From positions 1,612,001 to 1,676,000 of the forward strand of contig OZ255825.1 of the NCBI GenBank assembly GCA_965277535.1: DNA of 64,000 bases, in the 5' to 3' direction. The notes below the pieces were generated by a model. The model saw nothing but the letters and a program-made list of their open reading frames with translations. It was not told the origin of the DNA and ran no database searches. The stretch comes from Ilyomonas sp965277535. Its GTDB lineage: Bacteria > Bacteroidota > Bacteroidia > Chitinophagales > Chitinophagaceae. Below, piece after piece: positions 9,366 through 16,645 of this stretch; within the stretch, counting starts at the first letter, position 1, and each line of letters opens with the position of its first letter. Made by a program: the position numbers and the translations under genes.

Positions 9366-9971
9366 TTACTTGCTATACAATTCCACTATCAGTTGTTCCT
9401 TGATGTTTTCAGGAACACTTTCTCTTTCGGGGTAAGTAATAAAAGTTCCTTTCTTTTCAGCATCATTCCAGTCGAGCCATGTAAACTTTGGGTTGCGACC
9501 ACGGATCTGGCTGGTGATAGAACTATTGTTCAGTGCTTTTTCTTTTAAGCCAACCGTATCTCCTGGCTTTAACTGGTAAGACGGAATGTTTACCACATCA
9601 CCATTTACAGTAACATGCTTGTGGCTTACCAACTGGCGGGCTGCAGGGCGTGAATTGGCAATGCCCATACGATATACAGCATTGTCCAAACGCGCTTCCA
9701 GAATCTTAATCAGGTTTTCGCCCGTTACACCTTTCATGCGGTTGGCTTCTTCAAACGTGTTTCTAAACTGGCGTTCCAACACGCCATACGTGTATTTTGC
9801 TTTTTGTTTTTCTTTTAGCTGTAAGGCATACTCGCCGGGCGCTTTGCGCTTTTTTGTTGCGCCATGCTGACCGGGCGGATTGCTGTTTTTGGTTAGCCAT
9901 TTCCCGTTGCCTAAAATTGGCTCGCCGAAGATGCGGCTTATCCTTGTTTTCGGACCTGTGTAACGTGCCAT
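9366..9971 (-). CDS. rpsD: Small-subunit ribosomal protein S4
   Basis: The 201-residue S4 opens with MARYTGPKTRISRIFGEPI and lacks the N-terminal zinc cysteines, which is the cysteine-free form. The S4 RNA-binding domain (about residues 93-155) shows RLDNAVYRMGIANSRPAARQLVSHKHVTVNG. S4 nucleates 30S assembly on 16S rRNA. The start is confirmed by the conserved N-terminus; directly before the ATG on the coding strand stands GCAAAAACAAA, an A-rich initiation context with no Shine-Dalgarno. The 157-nt gap to rpsK contains an imperfect inverted repeat built from ATGATTTATGATTTT-like words. Confidence 0.97.
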   Translation of the reverse strand: MARYTGPKTRISRIFGEPILGNGKWLTKNSNPPGQHGATKKRKAPGEYALQLKEKQKAKYTYGVLERQFRNTFEEANRMKGVTGENLIKILEARLDNAVYRMGIANSRPAARQLVSHKHVTVNGDVVNIPSYQLKPGDTVGLKEKALNNSSITSQIRGRNPKFTWLDWNDAEKKGTFITYPERESVPENIKEQLIVELYSK

Positions 9972-10128
9972 TTGTTTTTGCTTCTTTTTTTGATTTTTTA
10001 ATGACGACGCCTGATCGGTAAAAATCTAAAATGAATCAAGCGCCCAGTATGATTTATGATTTTGGATTTATGAATTATAATTGAGAGTATGAAAATCAAA
10101 AATCTACAATCATAACTCAAAAATCCGT

Positions 10129-10536
10129 TTATACTCTTCTCTTTTTCGGAGGGCGGCAGCCGTTGTGCGGCAGTGGTGTAATGTCTTTAATCATGGTTAC
10201 TTCAATGCCGTTTTGCGTTAAGGCACGAATGGCGCCTTCACGGCCGGCACCCGGTCCTTTCACATACACATCTACTCTCTTTAAACCCGCGTCTACAGCC
10301 ACTTTTGCAGCATCCTGCGAAGCGACCTGTGCGGCATACGGTGTGTTTTTCTTAGACCCTTTGAAACCCATCTTGCCGGCAGACGACCAACTGATTACTT
10401 GTCCTTGCTTGTTGGTAAGAGAAATGATAACGTTGTTGAAAGTAGCATTGATATGGGCATCGCCATAAGCATCTACTTTTACAATTCTTTTTTTTGCAGC
10501 TGCTTTTGCGCTGTTTTGCTGATTTGCTTTTGCCAT
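10129..10536 (-). CDS. rpsK: Small-subunit ribosomal protein S11
   Basis: A 135-residue S11 with the conserved central region (HINATFNNVIISLTN, GKMGFKGSKKNTPYAAQVAS) and C-terminus (VTMIKDITPLPHNGCRPPKKRRV). The first 18 residues form the usual basic, variable N-terminal extension. S11 lines the platform of the 30S subunit near the mRNA exit. It lies between rpsM and rpsD in the conserved alpha-operon order. Confidence 0.97.
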   Translation of the reverse strand: MAKANQQNSAKAAAKKRIVKVDAYGDAHINATFNNVIISLTNKQGQVISWSSAGKMGFKGSKKNTPYAAQVASQDAAKVAVDAGLKRVDVYVKGPGAGREGAIRALTQNGIEVTMIKDITPLPHNGCRPPKKRRV

Positions 10537-10556
10537 AAAAATTTAAAAGGTAATCT

Positions 10557-10619
10557 GGTCTCGCCTGAGGCGGACACTGTTTTATAAAACAAAATCCCGC
10601 CCTTTCTGTGAGCGAGACC
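10557..10619. repeat. Inverted repeat in rpsM-rpsK gap
   Basis: GGTCTCGC at 10557-10564 pairs with GCGAGACC at 10612-10619. The left arm is followed by the CGCCTGAGGCGG palindrome also found at 9334. The element fills most of the 170-nt gap between two ribosomal protein genes and looks like a REP-type repeat. Confidence 0.55.
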
Positions 10620-10706
10620 TGGCAAACCCTCCGCCAGCCTTATGCTGACATCCGGCGTTTTCCAGATATAACAAAACACCAGGCTGCAAAGCCTGATGCG
10701 GTACTA

Positions 10707-11087
10707 CTATTTCTTCACTGCTTTCTTTTTACCCGCAACTGTCTTGCGTTTTCCTTTGCGCGTGCGGCTGTTGGTGCGGGTGCGCTGACCACGAACCGGC
10801 AAGCCCTTACGATGACGCAAACCACGGTAACAAGCGATGTCCAACAAACGCTTGATGTTCATCTGAACTTCGCTGCGAAGCTGACCTTCTACTTTAAATT
10901 CGTTGGTAACAACGGTACGGATAGCACCCTGTTCTTCATCATTCCACTGATTTACCTTCTTGTCATAATCCACACCGGCTTTATCTAAAATATACTGCGC
11001 TGTTGAGCGACCGATACCATAGATATACGTTAATCCGATTTCGCCTCTTTTGTTTTTGGGTAAATCAATACCGGCAATACGAGCCAT
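10707..11087 (-). CDS. rpsM: Small-subunit ribosomal protein S13
   Basis: A 126-residue S13 with MARIAGIDLPKNKRGEIGLTYIYGIG at the N-terminus and the C-terminal GLRHRKGLPVRGQRTRTNSRTRKG motif, followed by a Lys-rich tail. S13 forms the intersubunit bridge at the head of the 30S subunit and contacts P-site tRNA. It lies between rpmJ and rpsK as expected. Confidence 0.97.
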   Translation of the reverse strand: MARIAGIDLPKNKRGEIGLTYIYGIGRSTAQYILDKAGVDYDKKVNQWNDEEQGAIRTVVTNEFKVEGQLRSEVQMNIKRLLDIACYRGLRHRKGLPVRGQRTRTNSRTRKGKRKTVAGKKKAVKK

Positions 11088-11102
11088 AGTTATTTTTAAT
11101 TT

Positions 11103-11212
11103 GAAGCCCCCAACCCCTAAAGGGGGCTAAGAAGCCTGTTTACTGTTACAAATTTTCTCTTTGCAAATGAAAGCCGCCTGTCTTTTATTCCCCTTTAGGG
11201 GCTGGGGGCTTC
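11103..11212. repeat. GAAGCCCCC...GGGGGCTTC inverted repeat between rpmJ and rpsM
   Basis: The left arm (about 11103-11125, beginning GAAGCCCCCAACCCCTAAAG) pairs with the right arm (11190-11212) with one mismatch, across a 64-nt spacer. The right arm touches the rpmJ stop codon. Shorter relatives occur near 9241-9265 (CCCTAAATCCCTAAAGGGA) and 29513-29530 (AGCCCTAACCCTAAAGGCT), so this is a dispersed family. Confidence 0.7.
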
Positions 11213-11329
11213 TTATCCCTGACGCTGCTTAAAGCGGGGATTCTTTTTGTTAATCACATACAGCTTGCCCTTTCTGCGAACAATTTTGCAATCTGCACTT
11301 CTTTTTTTTACGGAAGCTCTTACTTTCAT
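11213..11329 (-). CDS. rpmJ: Large-subunit ribosomal protein L36
   Basis: A 38-residue frame too short for most ORF cut-offs, read directly from the complement: it begins MKVRASVKKRSADCKIVRRK and ends NKKNPRFKQRQG. This is L36 of the form that lacks the full zinc-ribbon (only one cysteine, residue 14, remains), as is usual in Bacteroidota. It sits between infA and rpsM, its standard place. L36 stabilises 23S rRNA at the base of the L7/L12 stalk region. Confidence 0.95.
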   Translation of the reverse strand: MKVRASVKKRSADCKIVRRKGKLYVINKKNPRFKQRQG

Positions 11330-11365
11330 AATCTTTTTATTTCACTTGTAGCTTGCAGCTATCTG

Positions 11366-11584
11366 TTATTTATACCTGAAAATGATTCTGCCTCTTGATA
11401 AATCATATGGACTCATTTCAACACCTACCTTATCTCCCGGCAAAATTCTGATGTAGTGCATCCGCATTTTTCCTGAAATGGTGGCTAAAATTTCATGTCC
11501 GTTTTCGAGCTTTACACGAAACATCGCATTGCTCAAGGCTTCCAGAATAACACCATCTTGTTTAATCAGCGGTTGTTTCGACAT
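11366..11584 (-). CDS. infA: Translation initiation factor IF-1
   Basis: A 72-residue single S1/OB-fold protein (MSKQPLIKQDGVILEALSNA, then ISGKMRMHYIRILPGDKVGVEMSPYDLSRGRIIFRYK). IF-1 occupies the A site of the 30S subunit during initiation and contains all family landmarks. Here it is the first gene of the cluster: upstream on the same strand lies a GtrA-family gene rather than secY or map, so the operon start has been separated from the rest of the spc operon. A good -7 box lies 15 nt upstream. Confidence 0.97.
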   Translation of the reverse strand: MSKQPLIKQDGVILEALSNAMFRVKLENGHEILATISGKMRMHYIRILPGDKVGVEMSPYDLSRGRIIFRYK

Positions 11585-11598
11585 ATTTTTTGGGAGCG

Positions 11599-11606
11599 CA
11601 AAGATA
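11599..11606 (-). promoter_or_regulatory. -7 promoter box for infA and the ribosomal operon
   Basis: On the minus strand the sequence reads TATCTTTG, an exact TAnnTTTG match, 14 nt before the infA ATG. A -33 TTTG was not found at the ideal spacing. It supports infA being the first gene of its transcript. Confidence 0.6.
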
Positions 11607-11657
11607 GTAGATTACAGCAAAAAAAGGAAACTTTAATATTTATTTTGCGATTTGTTT

Positions 11658-11756
11658 TTGAACCACAGAGACACAAAGAACACAACGGAACACTGCGTTT
11701 ATTGATATTCCTATTTCTCTGTGTTCCTCTGTGCCTACTGTGTCTCTGTGGTTCAA
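11658..11756. repeat. TTGAACCAC hairpin element, copy 1
   Basis: A 99-bp element with perfect 16-bp inverted termini (TTGAACCACAGAGACA and its complement) and an imperfectly self-complementary interior rich in ACACAAAG/CTCTGTG words. The right end overlaps the stop codon of the GtrA-family gene: its TGA comes from TTGAACC. Confidence 0.85.
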
Positions 11757-12259
11757 GTCGCTGGCTTTTTCTTTATCCGGAACGAAAAATAAGTTTGACT
11801 TAAATAACTAAAGGTTACCACAAACACCGTAGTTACAATTTTTGAAGGCGTTGGGTACCAACCCAGATAATTAATGAAGAACCATAAAAAGATATAATTT
11901 AAAAAGAAACAAATCACCACAATTAAAAAGTAGCGCACTATTTGGGTTCTGCCTCTTACAACCGATTGCGGAAACACCACATAGCGGCTTAAATAAAAAC
12001 CGGTAAAAAAAGAAACAAACGAAGCAGTAATTAGTGAAGCCGTTGGTGCCGACATTATGTAAAAGCCCAAATGAACATCTTCTTTTTTGTAAAGAAAATT
12101 ATAGCTGAAAGCAAAGAGCGCAATGTCTAACAGCATATTGGTGCCGCCGCAGGCTGCATAACGAAAGGTTTGTAACGGAATGAACCTGCGAAACGGAGGA
12201 TAAAAAAAATCAACCGTTTGCAAAATGGTATTGCGGAGACTGTTGTGAACGGCGTACAT
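11753..12259 (-). CDS. GtrA-like membrane protein
   Basis: The 168-residue protein has four predicted membrane helices, at about residues 35-53, 68-92, 106-125 and 135-155. The start RYAACGGTNMLLDIALF and the motif SRYVVFPQS are typical of the GtrA/DPMS family, small membrane proteins implicated in moving polyprenyl-linked sugars or in cell-surface polysaccharide synthesis. The substrate cannot be deduced. The last codons and the stop come from the repeat element at 11658-11756, so the present C-terminus may have been reshaped by that element. It is separate from the ribosomal operon downstream. Confidence 0.8.
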   Translation of the reverse strand: MYAVHNSLRNTILQTVDFFYPPFRRFIPLQTFRYAACGGTNMLLDIALFAFSYNFLYKKEDVHLGFYIMSAPTASLITASFVSFFTGFYLSRYVVFPQSVVRGRTQIVRYFLIVVICFFLNYIFLWFFINYLGWYPTPSKIVTTVFVVTFSYLSQTYFSFRIKKKPAT

Positions 12260-12320
12260 ACTTTTTTACGAAGCGGCGAAGGTAAGAGGTGAACAGGAAA
12301 TTGTGAGTGGTGAGTTGTGA

Positions 12321-12420
12321 AATAGTGAGTTGTAAGTAGTGAATGGTGAGTGATCAAAACATACAAAAGCTTTTTTCTCATCTCTCACAACTCACCATTC
12401 ACCACTCACAATTCACTATT
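12321..12420. repeat. GTGAATGGTGAGT-type inverted repeat upstream of argS
   Basis: The segment 12321-12352 pairs with 12390-12420 at about 28 of 31 positions; related GTGAGTGGTGAGTTGTGA words extend left to about 12297. It lies between divergent gtrA and argS and ends just before the argS -7 box. Translation through it produces a false 35-residue extension of ArgS. Confidence 0.75.
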
Positions 12421-12424
12421 CGTT

Positions 12425-12432
12425 TACTTTTG
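12425..12432 (+). promoter_or_regulatory. -7 promoter box for argS
   Basis: TACTTTTG is an exact TAnnTTTG match 15 nt before the ATG at 12448. It lies downstream of all alternative upstream starts, which supports the chosen start. Confidence 0.6.
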
Positions 12433-12447
12433 CCCATATTTTTTTCT

Positions 12448-14226
12448 ATGAGTGTTGTTACGCAAGTAAAACAAATTGCATCCGAAGCTTTGTCTTCTTT
12501 GTATAATATTGCGGTTGATGAAAATGCCATTACCATTAACGAAGTAAAGCCAGAGTTTGAAGGTGATTATACAGTGGTTTTGTTTTCGTTTATCAAAATA
12601 ATCAAAAAGTCTCCTGAAATATTAGGTAAGGAAATTGGAGACTATCTGGTGCAACAACATTCTTCCCTTATCAGCGGATATAATGTTATCAAAGGCTTTC
12701 TAAATCTTACCATTTCAGAAGATTATTGGCTTCAATTCTTATCTTTTCAATACCGCAATTCTTTGTATGGAAGAAAAGAAAACAAGGGCAACCGCGTGAT
12801 GGTTGAATATTCATCACCCAACACCAACAAACCTTTGCACCTGGGACATCTTCGCAATAACTTTTTAGGCTGGAGCATTGCCCAAATTTTAGAAGCAGAA
12901 GGCAGCGAGGTTATTAAAACATGTGTAGTAAACGACAGAGGCATTCACATTTGTAAAAGCATGATTGCCTGGCTCCGCTTTGGCAATGGCGCAACACCTG
13001 AAAGCACCGGCCTAAAAGGCGATCATTTAGTGGGCGATTACTATGTGATGTTTAATGATGAATACAAAAAAGAAATAAAGCAACTCATAAATTCGGGCAA
13101 AACCAAAGAGGAAGCTGAGCAGCAAGCACCCATTATGGAAGAAGCAAGGCAAATGCTGGTTGACTGGGAAAGGGGCGAGCCCGAAGTGATTGAACTTTGG
13201 AATAAAATGAATGGCTGGGTATATAAAGGCTTCGATGAAACCTACTACAAAATAGGAAGCCGTTTTGATAAAATTTATTATGAAAGCAATACTTACTTAT
13301 TGGGCAAACATTTAGTAGAAGAAGGGATGCAAAAAGGTGTTTTTTATAAAAAAGAAGATGGCAGTGTTTGGGTTGATTTAACTAAGGATGGTTTGGATGA
13401 AAAAGTAGTACAACGCAAAGACGGAACTTCTGTTTACATAACGCAGGATATTGGTCTTGCTGAACAAAAAGAGGAAGAATGGGGCATGAAGCAAAGCATT
13501 TATGTGGTAGGCGACGAACAGAATTATCATTTTAAAGTTTTAAAACTCATTTGCGAGAAATTAGGTTTGCCTTCGGCTGATGGCATTCATCATTTGAGCT
13601 ATGGAATGGTAGAATTGCCAACCGGCAAAATGAAAAGCAGGGAAGGCACTGTGGTAGATGCGGATGATTTGATTGATGAAATGATAAACATCGCAAAACA
13701 AAAAACAGAAGAACTTGGCAAGGTGCAGGACTTTACACCAGATGAATTGAAAGAGCTTTACAACACTATCGGTCTGGGCGCTTTAAAGTTTTTTATTCTT
13801 CGGGTTGACCCAAAAAAGCGCATGGTTTTTAACCCCGAAGAAAGCATAGATTTTCATGGTTTTACAGGTCCGTTCATTCAATACACTCATGCAAGAATCA
13901 AAAGCATTTTACGAAAAAACAATGCAGTTATTGAAGCCTCTTTATCAAACACTTCATTGCTTCCGTTAGAAAAAAAAATGATTGTGTTGCTGGAACAGTT
14001 TGGAAGCATTATTGAAGAAGCAGGCAAGGAATATGATCCATCAAAAATCGGAGTGTATGCTTTTAATCTTTGTAAAATCTTTAATTCTTTTTACACCGGG
14101 CATTCAGTAAACGGGGCAGAAAATGAGCAAAAGAAAATGGTGCGCTTACAAATCTGTTTGCTAACGGCAACGGTGATTAAAACCGGAATGCGATTGTTAG
14201 GCATTGACGTGCCCGAGCGCATGTAA
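12448..14226 (+). CDS. argS: Arginyl-tRNA synthetase
   Basis: ArgRS charges tRNA-Arg. From the ATG at 12448 the protein has 592 residues. The class I HIGH motif is HLGH at 131-134 within SSPNTNKPLHLGHLRNN, and the KMSKS equivalent is KMKSREGT starting at 394. The C-terminal anticodon-binding domain (DALR type) covers about 470-592 and ends in MRLLGIDVPERM. The frame stays open upstream to 12343, but that segment is translated repeat and lies before the -7 box, so it is rejected. The downstream DUF4870 gene has its own -7 box 42 nt later. Confidence 0.95.
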   Translation: MSVVTQVKQIASEALSSLYNIAVDENAITINEVKPEFEGDYTVVLFSFIKIIKKSPEILGKEIGDYLVQQHSSLISGYNVIKGFLNLTISEDYWLQFLSFQYRNSLYGRKENKGNRVMVEYSSPNTNKPLHLGHLRNNFLGWSIAQILEAEGSEVIKTCVVNDRGIHICKSMIAWLRFGNGATPESTGLKGDHLVGDYYVMFNDEYKKEIKQLINSGKTKEEAEQQAPIMEEARQMLVDWERGEPEVIELWNKMNGWVYKGFDETYYKIGSRFDKIYYESNTYLLGKHLVEEGMQKGVFYKKEDGSVWVDLTKDGLDEKVVQRKDGTSVYITQDIGLAEQKEEEWGMKQSIYVVGDEQNYHFKVLKLICEKLGLPSADGIHHLSYGMVELPTGKMKSREGTVVDADDLIDEMINIAKQKTEELGKVQDFTPDELKELYNTIGLGALKFFILRVDPKKRMVFNPEESIDFHGFTGPFIQYTHARIKSILRKNNAVIEASLSNTSLLPLEKKMIVLLEQFGSIIEEAGKEYDPSKIGVYAFNLCKIFNSFYTGHSVNGAENEQKKMVRLQICLLTATVIKTGMRLLGIDVPERM

Positions 14227-14239
14227 CCATAATTTCGTT

Positions 14240-14247
14240 TATATTTG
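14240..14247 (+). promoter_or_regulatory. -7 promoter box for the DUF4870 gene
   Basis: TATATTTG matches TAnnTTTG exactly and lies 21 nt before the ATG at 14269, just after the argS stop. It rules out the TTG at 14245 as the start. Confidence 0.55.
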
Positions 14248-14268
14248 ACGAGTACTCAATCAAAACTT

Positions 14269-14637
14269 ATGGCACAACAAAACTCCTTTCTCGGCACCGA
14301 AGAAACGCCGCTCCTCGCCCCTACTTCTGATGAAAAAACAATGGCTTTGTTATCGCATGTATTAACACTGGTTCCCGGTGTTGGCTTTCTGGCTCCGCTT
14401 ATTATTTATCTGATAAAAAAAGATGAATCTTCGTTCATAGCTGCTCACGCGAAAGAATCATTGAATTTTCAGATTACATTGTACATTGTTATTTTTGGAT
14501 TATTCATTACCATCATTGGTATTTTTCTCATTTGGATTATTGCCATTGTGGCTCTGGTGCTGGTAATTATTGCCACCCTGCGAGCCAATGAAGGAAAGTT
14601 GTACAGGTATCCATTGAACATTCGGTTTATTAAATAA
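14269..14637 (+). CDS. DUF4870 (Tic20-like) small membrane protein
   Basis: The 122-residue protein from the ATG at 14269 has a charged N-terminus, a conserved segment SDEKTMALLSHVLTLVPGVGFLAPLIIYLIKKDES with an early membrane helix, and then FIAAHAKESLNFQ, which is the hallmark of the DUF4870 family, followed by two more hydrophobic helices. Function is unknown for the family. The chosen start avoids a TTG within the predicted promoter. It converges with the LytTR regulator gene, with only 17 nt between stop codons. Confidence 0.8.
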   Translation: MAQQNSFLGTEETPLLAPTSDEKTMALLSHVLTLVPGVGFLAPLIIYLIKKDESSFIAAHAKESLNFQITLYIVIFGLFITIIGIFLIWIIAIVALVLVIIATLRANEGKLYRYPLNIRFIK

Positions 14638-14654
14638 TGTTGGAATGGGTTGCT

Positions 14655-15362
14655 TTATTTTCCCGTAAGCGTAGCTACTGCATCGCGGTAATTTTCACCC
14701 ACCGGAAGCTCTAAATCGCCTATAAAAACGCTGCTCTTTCTTACGGCTGTTATATAATCAATGGAAACGATGTACGACTTATGAATGCGAATGAATTTAG
14801 AAGCGGGCAAATCATCTTCCATCGCTTTCATATTCATCCGTGTAACAATGGGTTTTGAAGTATCGTGAAGATGAATTTTAATGTAATCTTTCAAACCTTC
14901 AATCCAAATTATATTGGAGACAACAACTTTTACCAAACTATATTCAACAGGAACAAACAAGAAGTCAGGTGCATTTTCTTTTGTTGAATTGACACCTTTT
15001 GTTTTTAATCCAAAAAGCTCCCATGCTTTGTTACAGGCTTTGATAAACCGATCCAGAGAAACAGGCTTTACGAGGTAATCAATCACATCCAGGTTGTAAC
15101 TATCGAGCGCATATTTTTCATACGCTGTAATGAGGATAAACATTGGCTTTTGTGCAAGGCTTTGAATAAACTGCAAGCCGGTTAAGCCAGGCATTTGTAT
15201 ATCAAGAAAAATCAAATCAACCGTTTCGGTTTGCAACACTTTCATGGCTTCCAGAGGATTTGAACACGAAGCCACCAATTGCAAATATGGCACTTTACTA
15301 ATGTTATCTTCCAGCAGTTCAAGCGCAAGCGGCTCATCATCTATGGCAAGGCAGCGTAGCAT
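14655..15362 (-). CDS. LytTR-family response regulator
   Basis: The 235-residue protein has a receiver domain (acidic pair D8-D9, phospho-acceptor D54 in FLDIQMPG, Lys in DYLVKPVSL) and a C-terminal LytTR DNA-binding domain (about residues 130-235, with WIEGLKDYIKIHL and FIRIHKSYIVS). It should bind direct-repeat operators when phosphorylated by the kinase encoded just upstream: the two genes overlap as TAATG, implying translational coupling. The target genes are not apparent from this locus. Confidence 0.92.
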   Translation of the reverse strand: MLRCLAIDDEPLALELLEDNISKVPYLQLVASCSNPLEAMKVLQTETVDLIFLDIQMPGLTGLQFIQSLAQKPMFILITAYEKYALDSYNLDVIDYLVKPVSLDRFIKACNKAWELFGLKTKGVNSTKENAPDFLFVPVEYSLVKVVVSNIIWIEGLKDYIKIHLHDTSKPIVTRMNMKAMEDDLPASKFIRIHKSYIVSIDYITAVRKSSVFIGDLELPVGENYRDAVATLTGK

Positions 15363-16408
15363 TATAGTAAGTTTAATTGAAGTGAAGTTACAAACCAGCC
15401 GTTTTCATTTTTAATATCTAAAGTATGACGATTGCCATACAACAAATTCAAACGCCGTTTTACATTGGTTAAACCAATGCCCGATGTTTTATCTTTTACC
15501 TCTTCGATGACAGAAGAACTGGTTTTGTTTTGCACTGAAAAATGAACTTGTTTGTTAGCAGCTTTTAACTCAACAATAATCATTGGTTCTTCTATCAATC
15601 CTGTGCCGTGCTTAAACGCATTTTCAACAAACGGAATCAGCAGCATGGGTTCTATCTCGTAGTTGTTATCGCAAATTTCAACGTTTGTTTTTACCACTAA
15701 TTTTTTTCCAAAGCGTTGCTTCTGCAAATCAATATAACTATTCAGATAATCCACTTCTTTTTGCAGCGGCACTTTATCTTCATCGGTTTCATACAACATG
15801 TATCGCAATAGCGATGAAAGTTGTATCAACGAAGGCTCTAAGAGGTCTGATTTCTTTCGTGCCAGCGCCACCATATTGTTCAGCACATTGAACATAAAAT
15901 GCGGGTTTACCTGCGAGCGTAAAAATGATAATTCAGTTTTTAAAGTTTCCGTTTCGCGGGCTTGCTGCACCTGTTCTATCTGTATTCTATCTTGTATCAT
16001 ACGAAAGGCAGTGCTGCAGGCAAGAATAAATACAAAAGGAAATGTATTGAACAACAAAAAACCAGTAAAACTAAACGGATGCTGGCCGACAAACACAAAA
16101 TAAAACCAATGAAATAAGGCCAGCGATATAAGCATAATTAGCTGGATGAAGATGTATAGCAACCATCTTTTTTTGTAAAACAGTTTAGGCATTAGCACAA
16201 AGGCATTGAAATAAAAGAAAGCCATCCAGATTAAATCTGTAAAAACAGATAAATAAAAAAAGAGATTGCTGTTATCGCCTTTGTGAGCGTCGCCCTTTGC
16301 ATCTTGTACCGATTTCTGAAGCAGGATAGGAAACAGGAACAGCAGTGTCCACACCGAGAGGTGAAGCAATACAATTACCCATTTTCTTTTGTACCAGGTT
16401 ATAGCCAT
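15362..16408 (-). CDS. LytS/YpdA-type membrane sensor histidine kinase
   Basis: The 348-residue kinase has four membrane helices (about 11-31, 50-70, 83-105, 115-135), a short coiled linker, and the His_kinase box FLRSQVNPHFMFNVLNNM with phospho-acceptor H170. The ATPase domain has an N box around NAFKHGTG and a G box around GIGLTNVKRRL. It has no periplasmic sensor domain, so the signal is probably sensed in the membrane. Its stop overlaps the start of the LytTR regulator by one base. It is divergent from ppk across a gap with an inverted repeat. Confidence 0.92.
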   Translation of the reverse strand: MAITWYKRKWVIVLLHLSVWTLLFLFPILLQKSVQDAKGDAHKGDNSNLFFYLSVFTDLIWMAFFYFNAFVLMPKLFYKKRWLLYIFIQLIMLISLALFHWFYFVFVGQHPFSFTGFLLFNTFPFVFILACSTAFRMIQDRIQIEQVQQARETETLKTELSFLRSQVNPHFMFNVLNNMVALARKKSDLLEPSLIQLSSLLRYMLYETDEDKVPLQKEVDYLNSYIDLQKQRFGKKLVVKTNVEICDNNYEIEPMLLIPFVENAFKHGTGLIEEPMIIVELKAANKQVHFSVQNKTSSSVIEEVKDKTSGIGLTNVKRRLNLLYGNRHTLDIKNENGWFVTSLQLNLL

Positions 16409-16475
16409 TCTATAAAATTAAATCGCTTAATAATGCTATAAACAAATATTGCGACAAAAACCCGGAATGTGGAGA

Positions 16476-16598
16476 GGAAGTCGGAAAGTTCGGAAATCTG
16501 CGAGTCCGGAAGTCGGGAAGAAAGAATAAATGCATTATGGTCATCCTTTTGGTTCTGTTCTTTTTTTCTTGCTATCGTTCTTCCACTTTCCGACTTCC
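16476..16598. repeat. GGAAGTCGGAAAGT inverted repeat
   Basis: A perfect 14-bp repeat in opposite orientation (16476-16489 and 16585-16598) with related GGAAGTCGGGAAG words between the arms. It occupies the divergent gap between the kinase gene and ppk. A similar word, CTTCCGGACTTTC, is seen near 57849, so it may be another dispersed family. Confidence 0.6.
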
Positions 16599-16645
16599 CC
16601 TACTTTTTATCATATTTGCTAACAATGCTTTCCTAAATTGATGCT

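Noticed and set aside
12343..12447. Upstream extension of argS
   Set aside because: Encoded by the inverted repeat at 12321-12420 and located before the -7 box at 12425.
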